NCBI GenBank assembly: GCA_020310875.1
Contig: CM035417.1
Location: 111,897,452-111,961,451, forward strand
DNA from: Ceratopteris richardii
Lineage: Eukaryota; Streptophyta; Polypodiopsida; Polypodiales; Pteridaceae
Direction of reading: 5' to 3'
DNA: 64,000 bases
Below the pieces are notes generated by a model, which was not told the origin of the DNA, ran no database searches, and was given only the letters and a program-made list of their open reading frames with translations. Shown here one piece after another: positions 24,050 through 34,953 of the stretch (position 1 is the stretch's first letter; each line of letters starts with the position of its first letter). The position numbers and the translations under genes are program-made.

Positions 24050-24344
24050 TAGTTGGTTGCAACAAGCCCATGAAGGATTTCTAGGAAATCACTAATCAAA
24101 ACAATGAACTTTGTAGAATCTGAAACGTTTAGGAGTGTATTGGCCTAGCATGGACAAAGAAATACACGAGTGGATTAAGAATTGTCAAGGGTGCAAGGAG
24201 AGACCCCCACTGGAGCATGTTAATATTTATCATATATCGTTAATTCTAGATTGGAGTGCTCCATTGGTAGAACTTATGAGATCGGGAAGACTACCTAGTG
24301 AGTCTAGCCTAGCAAGAAGACGAAGCATGGAGCAAGAGGCCTAG
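24050..24344 (+). pseudogene. Gypsy I extra H2C2 zinc module before integrase
   Basis: A histidine pair (HEGFLGNH near 24070) followed by YWPSMDKEIHEWIKNCQGC (24135-24195) makes a complete H2C2 signature. It is followed by a linker and then by a second such module at 24450-24580. One module per integrase is usual. Confidence 0.6.
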
Positions 24345-24403
24345 CACTATGCCTTAGTTGGAGACAACTTATATCAAAGAGGCAAGGATGGTTATCTAAG
24401 ATT

Positions 24404-25369
24404 GTGCGTTCACGAATCATACTATTTGAAAGTCTAGAAACTGCACATAACGGTGTTGTAGGTGGACACTTTAGAATTGATAGAGTAATCAAGGCCATTC
24501 TATTCTCAGGACTTTGGTGGCCCACTATTCACATGGATGCACATACCTATGTGAAGAAATGTGATACATGCCAACGTGCACAATATCCGATCAAAAAAGA
24601 CGAGATGCCTTTGAGGCCAATGATGGGAGGACGTGCATTCTCAAAGTGCGGCATAGACTTTGTATGTCCTATCAAGCCACCAACTAGAAACTCCCATGCA
24701 GAGTACATTATTGTAGCCACAGACTACCTTACAAAGTGGGTAGAGGTAAAAGCCACAACAAAGAATGATGCTCAAACAATGGCTAAGTTCTTATTTGAAA
24801 ATGTGTTCACTAGATATGGACTATCAATAGAGTTAGTGAGCGATAGAGGTACGCACTTCTTGAATGAAGTCATTGAAAACCTTCTCCAAGAATTCTTGGT
24901 GATACATAAGAAATCTGCCCCCTATCACCCACAAGCTAATGGACAAGCCCAGAGCAGGAATAAGATCCTATGTAATGTATTGACAAAACTGGCCAATAAT
25001 AAATGCTCTGATTTGGACAAACAGCTTCATCATGTTGTTTGGGCTTACCGAGTTTCCTATAAAACGGTACTCAATGCCACCCCATTTCAGATGGTCTTCG
25101 GACAGAATGTGGTGCTACCATTAGATTTCCTAATTCCTACTTTAAAAGTAGCACAAGAGCACGAGTGGACTGGACATGATTTTTCCTCTAGGATCTTTGA
25201 TCTAGAACGCTTAGGTGAGACTCGGCTACGGGCAGCAGCAGGCATCTACGCTGCAAAGAAAAGACAAAAGGCTTATTTTGATGCACACATTAAGGATAAA
25301 GGATTGAAAGAGGGAGACCTAGTGTTCGTTTACACACTAAAGCGACATGCCCATAAATTGGAAAAGTGA
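24404..25369 (+). pseudogene. Gypsy I integrase
   Basis: The H2C2 module (GGHF...KKCDTCQ, about 24450-24575) is followed by the DDE core: GIDFVCPIKP near 24650, ATDYLTKWVEV near 24715, SDRGTHF near 24840 and the HPQANGQAQS block near 24930. A C-terminal SH3-like segment (KEGDLVFVYTLKRH) ends at 25369. It inserts the cDNA in live relatives. Confidence 0.85.
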
Positions 25370-25693
25370 GGATATGGACCCATGATCATTAATAGAATTT
25401 CCACTAGCGGTGCGGTTCAATTGGTCACTCTAGAAGGAGATATCTTGTCAAACTTGTAGAGTCAAGTTGTATCAAGAACCTCTTACAGAGGACATGCTAA
25501 TGAGACTCAACACTACTAGGAAGCGAAAAGAAGAAGAGTTAAGGGTGAGAGAAGAAGCACAGGAAGAGGCCAAAGAGCGCATTAGGAAAAATAAGTTAAG
25601 GCGACTAGGCCTAGATGTCAACCCGAAAGCCCCAAAATATCACATGGACATGTGCCAAAAATCAGGCATAGCTACTCCTCGAATAATAGACTG

Positions 25694-25980
25694 ACGTCCC
25701 TTTGTGACCTTAGTGGTAGGACACAGAGAGAATCTAAGGACAGTGAGACCATTGATTGACTCAGGTGCAGCAACTAGTGCAATTAGACTTTCATACTACC
25801 AAGACTTGCAATTGAACATCAATCCCATATAAGCCTATCTCATAGGTTTGGGAGGTGTGGAAACCCCTTGTTGGGCAACGTGGAACTTCCCATCTACCTT
25901 CAAGATGTTCCAATGAAAGTCAAAATGCTAGTGTGTCACGATGAGGATCGTACAGAGCCACTTGTCTTGGGTATGACCAT
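25694..25980 (+). pseudogene. Second retropepsin-like segment downstream of integrase
   Basis: After the integrase tail and a charged segment (25467-25694), the translation reads VRPLIDSGAATSAIRLSYYQ near 25750, then GLGG near 25850. DSGA with a flanking hydrophobic strand is the aspartic-protease active-site pattern. The first protease lies in its normal place at 21290, so this looks like an additional domain or the remains of another element. The call rests on one motif. Confidence 0.45.
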
Positions 25981-27165
25981 GGAGTCAACTTGAAGTTAAG
26001 AAGTCAACTTCTTCAAGTTTGGGTTCAGAACAATGCATTACATTAGAATTAGAGAATTGCATGCTCACAAATCCCGATGCCACACATTCTCTTAGTTCTT
26101 CTCCGATTAATCTTTGCAAAAAAGATGTATGTGGCCACAGCTCTATGTTCCAAAAGATCTCAATCATGGAAGAACAGGCTCAATGGCGAGTAGACCTCTC
26201 TTCTTCTTCGAAGCCTAATGCAGCCACAATAGTTCCACCACAAAGGCAAGCACAACAATTCAAGACAACTGCAATAACAAATAGAAAGACACCATTCGAC
26301 AAGAAAGCAGTTCCGGGCATGAAGTAGATCTAGGTACAAAAAGGAGGACAACCACCGGCCTTGCCCCCATAATTCCCATCCACGAAATCCAACCAAGCCC
26401 GAAGACAACCAAGGAAGCTAGGAGGAGCTCAACCACAAGGTATCCGACAAGTTTGGGTGCCTAAGAAATTAGTTGCAGCTCAACAAGGACAATTACAAAT
26501 ATCTATACCCAAGAAGCTCTTACATACACAAAAACCTATGCTATCCCACATGAGAAAAGTCTCAAGGAGGAAGCCAAGGCAAGGCAAGGGTCAGAACCAA
26601 ACATCAAGAGCAAAACCAAACCAACTCACCTCTTGAACAAGAGTTAGAAGACCATCAACAATGGTATGGGTATGGAAGCCAAAAGCACTAATAGCACCTG
26701 CAGCACCAAAGAACCAACCACGTAGGACACAAAATTTAAGAAACCATCCAGAGATGAAGAAGCCCACAATGATCTCGACGCAACTGAACACGGTTCTCAA
26801 ATGGATCCCTATATGGAGGAATGATCAGTTGTCATCTCGAGATCCAATGGATACCTCCAACAAAGACGGAATCAACATCTGCAAGTAACATCAAAAGCCT
26901 CAATGAGCAACAACCATGTGCTCCATGCACGACCCTGTCTTTTGCACCATTCAGGTCATGCATTTCCAAAGTATGCATTGACATAGGCCACATTACACGG
27001 CTGTGCATGGACACATTTGAGAGTCCCAGACACTAGAGTACATTGATACATGTAAACTATTTTCTGATACTAACCTTTTTCTTCTTGTTTTGTGACATTG
27101 TTTCGCAAAAAAAAAACAAAAAAAGGGAAAAAAAGAAAAAAAAAAAGAAAAAAAAAGGAGAGAAA
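25981..27165 (+). other. Gypsy I 3' non-pol region with A-rich tract
   Basis: I recognise no domain here. The translation is rich in proline, lysine and glutamine (for example PQRQAQQFK and VWVPKKL) and has short open frames. From 27108 to 27163 lies an impure A-rich tract, immediately before the Argonaute-like sequence. Confidence 0.5.
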
Positions 27166-27625
27166 GAGCTTTGTCCCAGGTTTGGCTCAAGGGACATGAA
27201 TGAGTCATGCTTAGTTAAAGGTGGAACCATTGATGATTGGGCATTTATCAGTTTTGATACGAGTGTGTCTTCGCTAACAGATGATATTATTGTTGCCGTA
27301 TCTCGTAGATGTCAAGAACGTGGCATGAACATGGCATCCATAACTATTGTTTCCCTTACCATGGTAGGAGGGAAGAGCTAGAAGGTTTGCAACCTGAGCG
27401 ATGCTTAACTACCGTATGTCAAGGGTATCCAAGGAGATATCTACAAGGGGGTAGTTCTGATACCCTGCACATCCTTGTGTGTATACTAGGTGAGAAGACT
27501 CCTGCTTATGGTGAGCTAAAGAGAATATGTGAAACTAAGCTTGGTGTAGTTACCCAATGTTGTTTGTCAAGGAATATAAAGAAATTCAATTCTCAATATT
27601 TGGAAAATGTTGCTTTGAAAAGATC
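27166..27625 (+). pseudogene. Captured Argonaute gene fragment (MID domain, start of PIWI) inside gypsy I
   Basis: The first block (27166-27350) reads VKGGTIDDWAFISF followed by VSRRCQERGMNM, matching the Argonaute segment VNGGTVNNWICINF...CYVSGMAF. The second block (27370-27620) reads TPAYGELKRICETKLGVVTQ, CC, then QYLENVALK. This is the MID domain, which binds the 5' phosphate of a guide RNA; the tyrosine, lysine and glutamine of that pocket and the lysine of VALK are present. Similarity ends at 27620, before the PIWI catalytic residues. No intron is evident, whereas plant Argonaute genes are intron-rich, which suggests capture from spliced RNA (inference). The piece resembles the AGO1/5/7/10 side more than AGO4. 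It is not an intact gene. Confidence 0.85.
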
Positions 27626-28255
27626 AGACACGACCCGGCACTCAAAAAATTTCATCAGTGGACCATCAACACGGACATTCATCGACAATGTTCCATCACA
27701 AATGCCGGGTGTACAACCCGAAGAAATCAACATCGACTGACCATTCACCATGGTAAGCATATTTACTTTGGCAACACCATAACCATGATAGATAAGGAAA
27801 CCTCTTCGTTGGCATACCCTTGAGCACTTAGCTCAAGACCCCTAATTTTTGCACCATACTTCTTCCAATGCATTTTCCACGTAAGCATGCATAGGGCTAC
27901 ATTACAAGGCCATGCACAAGGCACCTATTTTCCTCAACCCATGCACGAACACACTTACCCATCACTCATTATGGGTTATGAGTACTGAGCATGACTACTA
28001 TGAACATCAACTTTGGAAGATCTAGAGGACATCAATGGAGACTCTCAAAGACACCGTTATCCTAGAATCCAAGGAAAAAGCACATATCAAGGGACTACAA
28101 CTTGCAAAGGCTTGCAATGATAAATGAAGAACTGGACAACCAACCCTGCTATATTTGGAAGATAGACAGCTCTTATTCTTACAGAATGGACACTATCTCT
28201 CAACTCACTACCTGGAACAACCATCACAACAAGGGTCTGTTAGGGACAACAGGCT
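27626..28255 (+). other. Gypsy I region between Argonaute fragment and polypurine tract
   Basis: No recognisable domain. Short open frames only; the sequence looks like non-coding retroelement 3' DNA. Confidence 0.45.
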
Positions 28256-28270
28256 CGAGGGGGGGGGGAG
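28256..28270 (+). promoter_or_regulatory. Gypsy I polypurine tract
   Basis: GAGGGGGGGGGGAG directly precedes the 3' LTR start at 28271, where plus-strand DNA synthesis would be primed. Confidence 0.8.
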
Positions 28271-28893
28271 TGTTGGAACTCAAGGTCAAGCACAAAGCAT
28301 GGAAGCGCATCAAAGAAGTGGACATACAAGAAGGAGGAGTAGGTAGGGAGGTCCAAGAAGTGCTCCAAGAAGTGTATGTCAAATTTTCAGAAGAATCCCC
28401 TACAAAAACACCGATTTTCATCACTAAAAGCCATTGTAAATACCATTTCATATTTTTGTAACTCCATTTTGTTGAAGCCAAGGAGTCCTAGAACTTGAGG
28501 AGTATTAGAAGTATCATCCTACAAATTTTCATATTTTTTAGACTCCGTTTGAGCCCTCAAATAAGCCCTGGAACCTCATTTTTAACTAGGCTGGACACTA
28601 AGTCTGGATAGGGCCAAAACTACTCAAAAAACTATAAAAAAAGCTAGAGAGCTCATTCTTCAAGTTAGCTTGTTAGAGAATAGAGCTTTTGTAAGAGATT
28701 TACTTTGCAATAGAAAACTTTCCCTTGTCCCTGTCTTTGATCTTGCCTTGTGAGCATGTGTGTATGTGTGTGCATGCTTGTGTGCTTTCACTCATGCACT
28801 TGTGCCTTCACTCGCTCATGGTCTTCATACTGTTCCTCACCTCTCTGTGGATTGACAAGTAAAGGAGGTGGTACTTACACTTGAGCTACACCA
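28271..28893 (+). repeat. Gypsy I 3' LTR, also the start of a second tandem unit
   Basis: Matches 18040-18647, with roughly 7% difference by eye and a small indel near 28360. It is followed not by flanking DNA but by a second primer site and leader. Confidence 0.85.
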
Positions 28894-30362
28894 AATTTTG
28901 GCGTTGTTGCCAGGGAGAGAGCTTCGAGGATGAGCGTTGTGATGGTAAGATCATAGATTTGCGATGATAGAAGGTATTCTTCTTCATCTTCATCATCATC
29001 ATCATCACCATCTTCATCCTTCTTCATGTTCATAGAAATTTCTTGTTTTTTAGTGCATTTTCACCACTTTCATACCATTATTCATGCATTATTGTGCTGG
29101 AAGGAGTTAGGAAGTGCAATGGAGAGCAAGCGCCTGTGTTTTTTCATGATTTTCTTCACATACGGAACTCACCATTGCTCGGTGCTCATAAATTTGAATT
29201 TCCTACCAAAAAAACACGATTTTGACTGAAAATCACGATTTTCATAAAATTCAACTTTTTCAAAAAAAATGTGATTTTCAGTTCGCGCCTTAGTCACATG
29301 AAAACATGATTCTCTAGATATCATGGAAACTTGAGCTTTAGAAAAAAACATGATTTTCAATGGGCTCAACATCACGATTTTCAGTGGGCTCAACATCACG
29401 ATTTTCACAAATCACCATTTTCAGCCAAAAACACGACCTTGAGGAAACACGATTTTCAATCAAAATCGTGATTTTCTGATCATTCTCAAAATCGTAATTT
29501 TCAAGTAAAAACATGATTCTGAGAAAAAACACGATTTTCAATCAAAATCATGATTTTCATGTCAAAACACAATTTTGAGAAAACACGATTTTCAGTCAAA
29601 ATCGTGATTTTTTAGTCATTCTCAAAATCGCGATTTTTAGGCCAAAAACACGATTTTTTGTCAGTATTATGTTTTCACGATTTTCATTCAAAATCACGTT
29701 TTTCACGATTCTCACTCAAAATCACATTTTTCACGATTCTCACTCAAAATCGTGTTTTTTACGATTCTCACTCCAAATCGCGTTTTTCACGATTCTCACT
29801 CAAGATCGTGTTTTTCACAATTTTTAGTTGGATCCAAAATCGTGATTTCTAGAACATGATTTTCATAAGTGCTCAGCATCGCGATTTTCATGATTTCACA
29901 AAATTGTGATTTTTACGGTTGCTTAGCATCGCGATTTTCATGATCCCTCAAAATCGCAATTTTCACACAAAATTGTGATTTTTCCAAAAGGTCTTGTTTG
30001 CCTGTTTTGACTCTTAGGAGCCTGATTTGACATAACTTTTTCATCAAAAGTCCATTTTTTGAGCTCTATAGGTCATTGGATAATTTGAAGTTGACCCTCA
30101 GGTGGGACTAGGAACCCAAGGGGACTCCAAAGGATTTTGAGCAATACACAAAAGAATTTTGGGACCAGAAGGCAAAGCTTATGAACTTGAGATTTGGTAG
30201 AGACCTAGGCAAGGATAGACAAGGCAATAGATCTTCTGAGCCTAGTGTCAACCATAGAGCTAAGTCTTGGGCACAACAACTAAGTGGTTATCCTTACGTA
30301 CTAAGCTTTGACACAAGTGACTCAAAAATGTCTTTTAGCATGGGAAAACCTATAGGGGGCTC
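28894..30362 (+). mobile_element. Second gypsy I leader in tandem, truncated
   Basis: Copies 18648-20190 nearly base for base: primer site, ATC-repeat stretch, the palindromic array (29205-29990), and the end of the leader as far as GGAAAACCTATAGGGGGCTC. It stops at 30362, where LINE K sequence begins. With the shared LTR at 28271 the order is LTR, internal region, LTR, partial internal region. That is the usual result of recombination between two copies, or of one copy inserting next to another. Confidence 0.85.
29205..29990. repeat. Palindromic motif array in the gypsy I leader, copy 2
   Basis: Same AAAATCGTGATTTT-type array as at 18985-19820, with many unit-level differences in number and spelling between the two copies. 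Confidence 0.85.
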
Positions 30363-30401
30363 AAGTTTTAAGAGTCCTGTCTCCCATAAAGTCCATCCAA
30401 T
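30363..30401 (-). mobile_element. LINE K, small 3'-side piece
   Basis: On the minus strand this 39-base piece reads WMDFMGDRTLKT, which continues the LINE K sequence that stops at 35929 (...AGFVSW) in line with LINE B (TTWRDFMCNDKV). It shows that LINE K once ran through the point where copia J sits. Confidence 0.7.
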
Positions 30402-31387
30402 TGTTGAAGCAAGCAAACACAACTTTTATATGAATTAATGAGTTTAGACTAATGTTGGATGGTCTTGTACATGGATCACTACTTTAGAAGCTTTAGAATT
30501 TGTGGCTTATATGTATTACTCACTTAAAGTAGGAAAGTTGTTCAAAAGCTAATGAGAGTTATTTTTAGGATGCATGTAAAGAGACAATTAGAGATTCACA
30601 AATTTGAGGCTTTACATGTGTTTTATAAACACCCAAAGCATGGAATATGATGTAGAAGGAGTGGAGTACCTTGCTCAACCTCTGTACATGAGTTTTGCAC
30701 TCAATACAAGTCATTCTTGAAGAGTTTTGTATCTTCTACCTGTGCCGCAGCTCTATATGTGAAAATTTGTCAACTTGTTTTGCTTGGTTCTCCCTGTATA
30801 TTTATCCAAATTCAGTTTTGTAACTTTGTATAGGTAGCTTGCGTAGTCTACTTCAGATCTCTCAAGTTTCATTGCATTTAGTGCAGCCATTTGTGTGTTA
30901 TGATCAAAATACTATGTGCTGCTATAAACTATCAAATTAGAGTATCTAGAATTTTGTGCTATGTTTGCATCTATATTTCTCCTTTATTACCAAACCAAAT
31001 CCTTTGTTCTTACATTCATTCAAAAGCCTTATGTGTCTACTATGCATGGTGCAAATTTCATGATCATTGGAGGTATAGTTTCAGATTTAGGATCTCTCAA
31101 ACAAAGCATGTTTTCTTTGCACCACTTGTATGTCCCTCATACCTGTATCTTCAAAGAGTCATATCTGAGTGCTCCAATGTCCATTTAGGATGATCTATAG
31201 CTCATTGGAAAACTATTAGTTTCTAGTATCTCCATCTAAAATATTTTTGAAATACGCTTTATATTTTTGGAGTTATGGCTTTTGCAAGCTGGAGAGCTTC
31301 TCTATTTGTCTCAGCAAATTTTCAGAGAATAACCTGTGAGGTTCATCTAGCTTTCTGCTGCACTTGGAGTTGTTTCAAACTCCTTCA
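30402..31387 (+). repeat. Copia J 5' LTR
   Basis: Begins TGTTGAAGCAAGCAAAC and ends AAACTCCTTCA, about 986 bp. TTGTATTAGAGC follows at 31388-31399 as the primer site. Confidence 0.92.
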
Positions 31388-31407
31388 TTGTATTAGAGCA
31401 TCACAAT

Positions 31408-32500
31408 ATGGGAGATATCTATCCTTCTATTGAGAAGCTTGATAGAACAAATTATCTAGCATGGTCGATGAGGATGGAAGCTTATTTACAAGGTAAAGGA
31501 CTTTATGATTATATTACAGGTGATGAAGAAAAGCTGGAGCCAACAGATGTGTTGAAGCCCACCAGAGATAAGGTAGAAGCAATGAAGCAATGGAACAAGA
31601 AAGATGCACTTGCAAGACCTATTATTCTTAACTCTATTGTAGAGTTTTTTCTTCCACATATAAGAGGTTATGAATCAGCTACTAAAATTTGGAGTGCTTT
31701 GGAAGATCATCTTGCTTCTTCGACAAGAGCTAGCCAGCTCAACTTTGGGCAGAATTTACAACCATGAAGAAGCAATCAAAACAATCTGCATCAAATTTTA
31801 TAACTAAACTAAAGGACATAGCAGACCACCTTGGAAGCATAGGAATTGAAATAGAGGAGGTGCAAATCATAAGACAAATTCTTACAGGATTTAGAGGAGA
31901 TGAGAGATGGAAAGTTTTTGTGTTGAATGCAGAGTTCAGTCTTGATCATCATGTGCCTAATATAAATCAATTGTTAGGGCATATGTTGACTTTGGAAGTT
32001 GATCTGAAAGATTTTAATGATAAGGGAAATCAATCTTCAGCCCTTTATTCATCAAAGACGAAAGGCAAGACAGACAAAGGCAGAAACAAGAAGAAGGCAC
32101 TTCAAGTTCACAAGCAAATTTTGCAATGAGAGGTGGCCGATTCAATAGAGGCAGTCAAAGAGGAAGAGGGAGAGCAAGGCAAGGAAGAGGTAGATCTTCT
32201 AACCCACCTACTTGTTTTGTATGTGGATCAGAGAATCACTTTGCACAAGATTGTTGGCACAATTATCAAAATACTAGAGGAAAAGGAAGGTTCAACAGAG
32301 GACAAAGAGCAAGAGGTTATGGTAGAAACCATGGAGGAAGAAGACAATACAAGAACTATGCAGAAGATCAACAAGAAGAGCCAGAATCACTTTTGTTGAT
32401 GAACCTGAGTACAAGTGCTCCTAGTACTGATAACAATGTCTTGTATATTGACTCTGGATGCTCCAATTATATCTCAGGTAATATATCTTTACTTTATACT
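31408..32500 (+). pseudogene. Copia J gag and protease stub
   Basis: Gag opens at ATG 31408 (MGDIYPSIEKLDRTNYLAWS), continues through the UBN2-like region (ITKLKDIADHLGSIGIEIEE) and an Arg/Gly-rich segment, and has a CCHC knuckle CFVCGSENHFAQDC near 32215. A protease-like VLYIDSGCSNYIS follows near 32445. Confidence 0.85.
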
Positions 32501-32559
32501 TTCTCAAACATAAAAGTGAAGCTTTTCAAGTGTTCAAGAAGTATCATGCTTTTGTTGAG

Positions 32560-33240
32560 AAGCAAACAGGTAAAGTGTTGATGCGATTCAGATCAGATGG
32601 AGGAGGAGAGTATTTCTTTCAAGAGTTTGAAGAATATTTACACTAACAAGGTATCAAAAGAGAGATTACTTGTAGATACACACCGGAGCAGAATGGAATA
32701 GCTGAAAGAAGGAACAGGACACTTGTTGAGTGTGCCAAGAGTATGCTGAATAAGAAAATCCTTCCACTTTATCTTTGGGCAGAAGCTGTTAGTACAACTA
32801 CATATTTAATAAACAAGTTACCATCAAGAGCTTTACATGGTGTAACACCTTATGAAGTGTGGCATGGCAGAAGACCAAATTTAGATCATTGCAGAATCTT
32901 TGGTTTTCTTACTTATGTTTATATACCATCAGAGTTGAGAGGCAAATTAGAACCAAAGGCAGAGAAGTGTGTATTTATTGGATATGATTTGACTCAGAAA
33001 GGTTATAAGTTTTACAATCCTTCAACAAAATTATTCACAGTGTCAAGAGATGTAACATTTGATGAACAACAATCGTGGTATCAAGATAAAGGTAAAGTTC
33101 CTCTCTCATATGATTATGATGCTGAATTTCCTCTTTTGCCTAAAAGCAATGTGCAGATTCAAGAACAAGATAGTGATATTGAAGAAGAGCATGGTTCACC
33201 AATAAGCATGCAGATTGGTCCTCAATCAAAAGGTAAATAG
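32560..33240 (+). pseudogene. Copia J integrase core and tail
   Basis: Begins inside the integrase core (RFRSDGGGEYF near 32587), continues with PEQNGIAERRNRTLVE near 32690 and the standard tail KLPSRALHGVTPYEVWHGRRP, ending in an acidic linker toward RT. Confidence 0.86.
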
Positions 33241-33450
33241 AAAGCTCGTGAATATCAGTCTATTCAGTTTTCACCTCAAGCTTTAAGGAGATCTCAAAGA
33301 GAAAGAAAGAAGCCAGATAGATACGGATATGATACATCACTTTATGCTACTACAAGTAAGCATTATGCATGCTTAGAAAAAGAAGAGGATGAACAAGTAG
33401 AGCCTCAATCTTATGACGAAGCTAAAGGAAAGCCTCAATGGGAACAAGCC

Positions 33451-34931
33451 ATGGTTGAAGAATTTGAAGCTTTGGAGGACAATCATACATGGGAGCTAAT
33501 ACCAAGGACGGATACACATAAGGTCATAGGAAAAAAATGCATGTACAGGATCAAAAGACATGCAAATGGATCGATTTCAAGATATAAAGCAAGGCTCGTC
33601 GTGAAAGGGTATGCTCAAACTTATGGACTCGATTATAATGAAACATTTCGTCCAGTAGCGAAGATGTCAACCATAAGGACTCTACTTGTTGTTGTTGTTT
33701 CAAAGAATTGGCCTTTGTATGAATTAGACATCAAGAATGCTTGCTTGAATGGCTATATTAATGATGGGGTGTATATTGAGCAACCTACAGGTTGCAAACA
33801 TCCAAAATATCCAGATTATGTAAGCCAAGAAGAGCTTTATATGGACTTAAACAGGCACCAAGAGCTTGGAATTATAGGTTGGTTCAATATCTTATTGATA
33901 AAGAGTTTGAAGTAAGTAAAGCTGATCCTTCTTTGCTAATCAAGAATACAGATGAAGGATCCATTTATCTTTGCATATATGTGGATGATATCATTGTTAC
34001 AGGTGATTACTTTGAAGGCATAAAGAGAGTCAGAGATTTTTTAGAGCAGGAATTCAAAATTTTAGGTCTTGGCAAATTAACTTATTTTCTTGGCCTGCAA
34101 ATCCTTTATACAGAACATGGCATGTATCTTACTAAGAGGAAATACATAAAGGATCTGCTAAAGAAGTTTCAAATGGAGAATTGCAAAGGTGCAAGGACTC
34201 CTATGGAATTGAATCCTAAACTTTCTTGTCATGAAGGTGAATTGTTTGATGATGTGAAGACATATCAAAGTCTTATTGGAAGTTTAATTTATGCTACTTT
34301 AACCAAACCAGATTTGAGTTACTCGGTTGGATTTCTCTCACAATATATGCAAGCACCTAGAGTACCACATTGGCATGCAGCCAAAAGAGTACTTAAATAT
34401 TTGAAGGAGACAGTGAATGAAGGACTTTATTACTCTTATTCTTCTAATTTGAGCTTAAGAGTTTTTTCAGATGCTGATTGGGCAGGTAACCAGGATGATA
34501 GGCGATCAACATCAAGTTACATGTGTTTTGCAGGAGGAAAACTACTTTCTTGGAGTAGTAGAAAGCAAGTTACAGTAGCACTTTCTTCAATAGAGGCTAA
34601 ATACAAAGTTTTAGTAGAATTTGCAAAAGAGGTTTTATGGATGAAAACACTCTTTAGAAGCTTGGGCATTTTTCAAGGAGTACCAATGATCTTTGGAGAT
34701 AACATGAGCTCTCTACATCTTGCAGCCAATCCGGTTTATCATGCAAGAACAAAGCACATTGAGATACATCATCATTTTATCAGGGAGAATGTCTTGGATA
34801 AAGAGATTGAAATTTCTTTTACTCCAACGGATCATCAGGTTGCAGATCTAATGACTAAATCAATTGATGGGGTTAAGCTCCACAAATTCAAGGATATCAC
34901 TAGAGTTAAACCACTACCTCAAGATGCATAG
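33451..34931 (+). pseudogene. Copia J reverse transcriptase and RNase H
   Basis: Visible are WELIPRTDTHKVIGKKCMYR, RYKARLVVKGYAQTYGLDY and the LDIKNACLNG block, then YVDDIIVTG near 33980, and RNase H (FSDADWAGNQDDRRSTSSYM, SWSSRKQVTVALSSIEAKY, ARTKHIEIHHHFIRE) ending at 34931 just before the polypurine tract. A polymerase fossil; not intact. Confidence 0.88.
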
Positions 34932-34935
34932 GAAG

Positions 34936-34953
34936 TTGAGTTTGAGGGGGAGA
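34936..34953 (+). promoter_or_regulatory. Copia J polypurine tract
   Basis: TTGAGTTTGAGGGGGAGA immediately before the 3' LTR start. Confidence 0.85.

Larger units (their letters stand above)
18040..28893 (+). mobile_element. Gypsy I: large Ty3/gypsy element of the Athila/Tat-like group
   Basis: A fossil LTR element of about 10.9 kb. Parts in order: 5' LTR (18040 to about 18647), primer site, a leader full of palindromic ATCGTGAT motifs, gag, protease, RT, RNase H, two H2C2 zinc modules and integrase, a long 3' region that includes a second retropepsin-like segment and a piece of an Argonaute gene, a polypurine tract, and the 3' LTR (28271 to about 28893). The RT block [20 protein letters not shown] and the non-methionine primer site point to the OTA (Athila/Tat) side of gypsy, by inference. 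It is broken in many places. LTR divergence is roughly 7% by eye, making it clearly older than gypsy P. Confidence 0.88.

Noticed and set aside
27043-27190. Lysine-rich frame just before the Argonaute piece as part of its protein
   Set aside because: It is the translation of the A-rich tract and matches no Argonaute region.
28780-28860. CRISPR-like or satellite array suggested by recurring CACTC/TCACTCATG motifs in the gypsy I LTR
   Set aside because: Only a few irregular short repeats in a TG/CA-rich LTR; no regular spacer structure.
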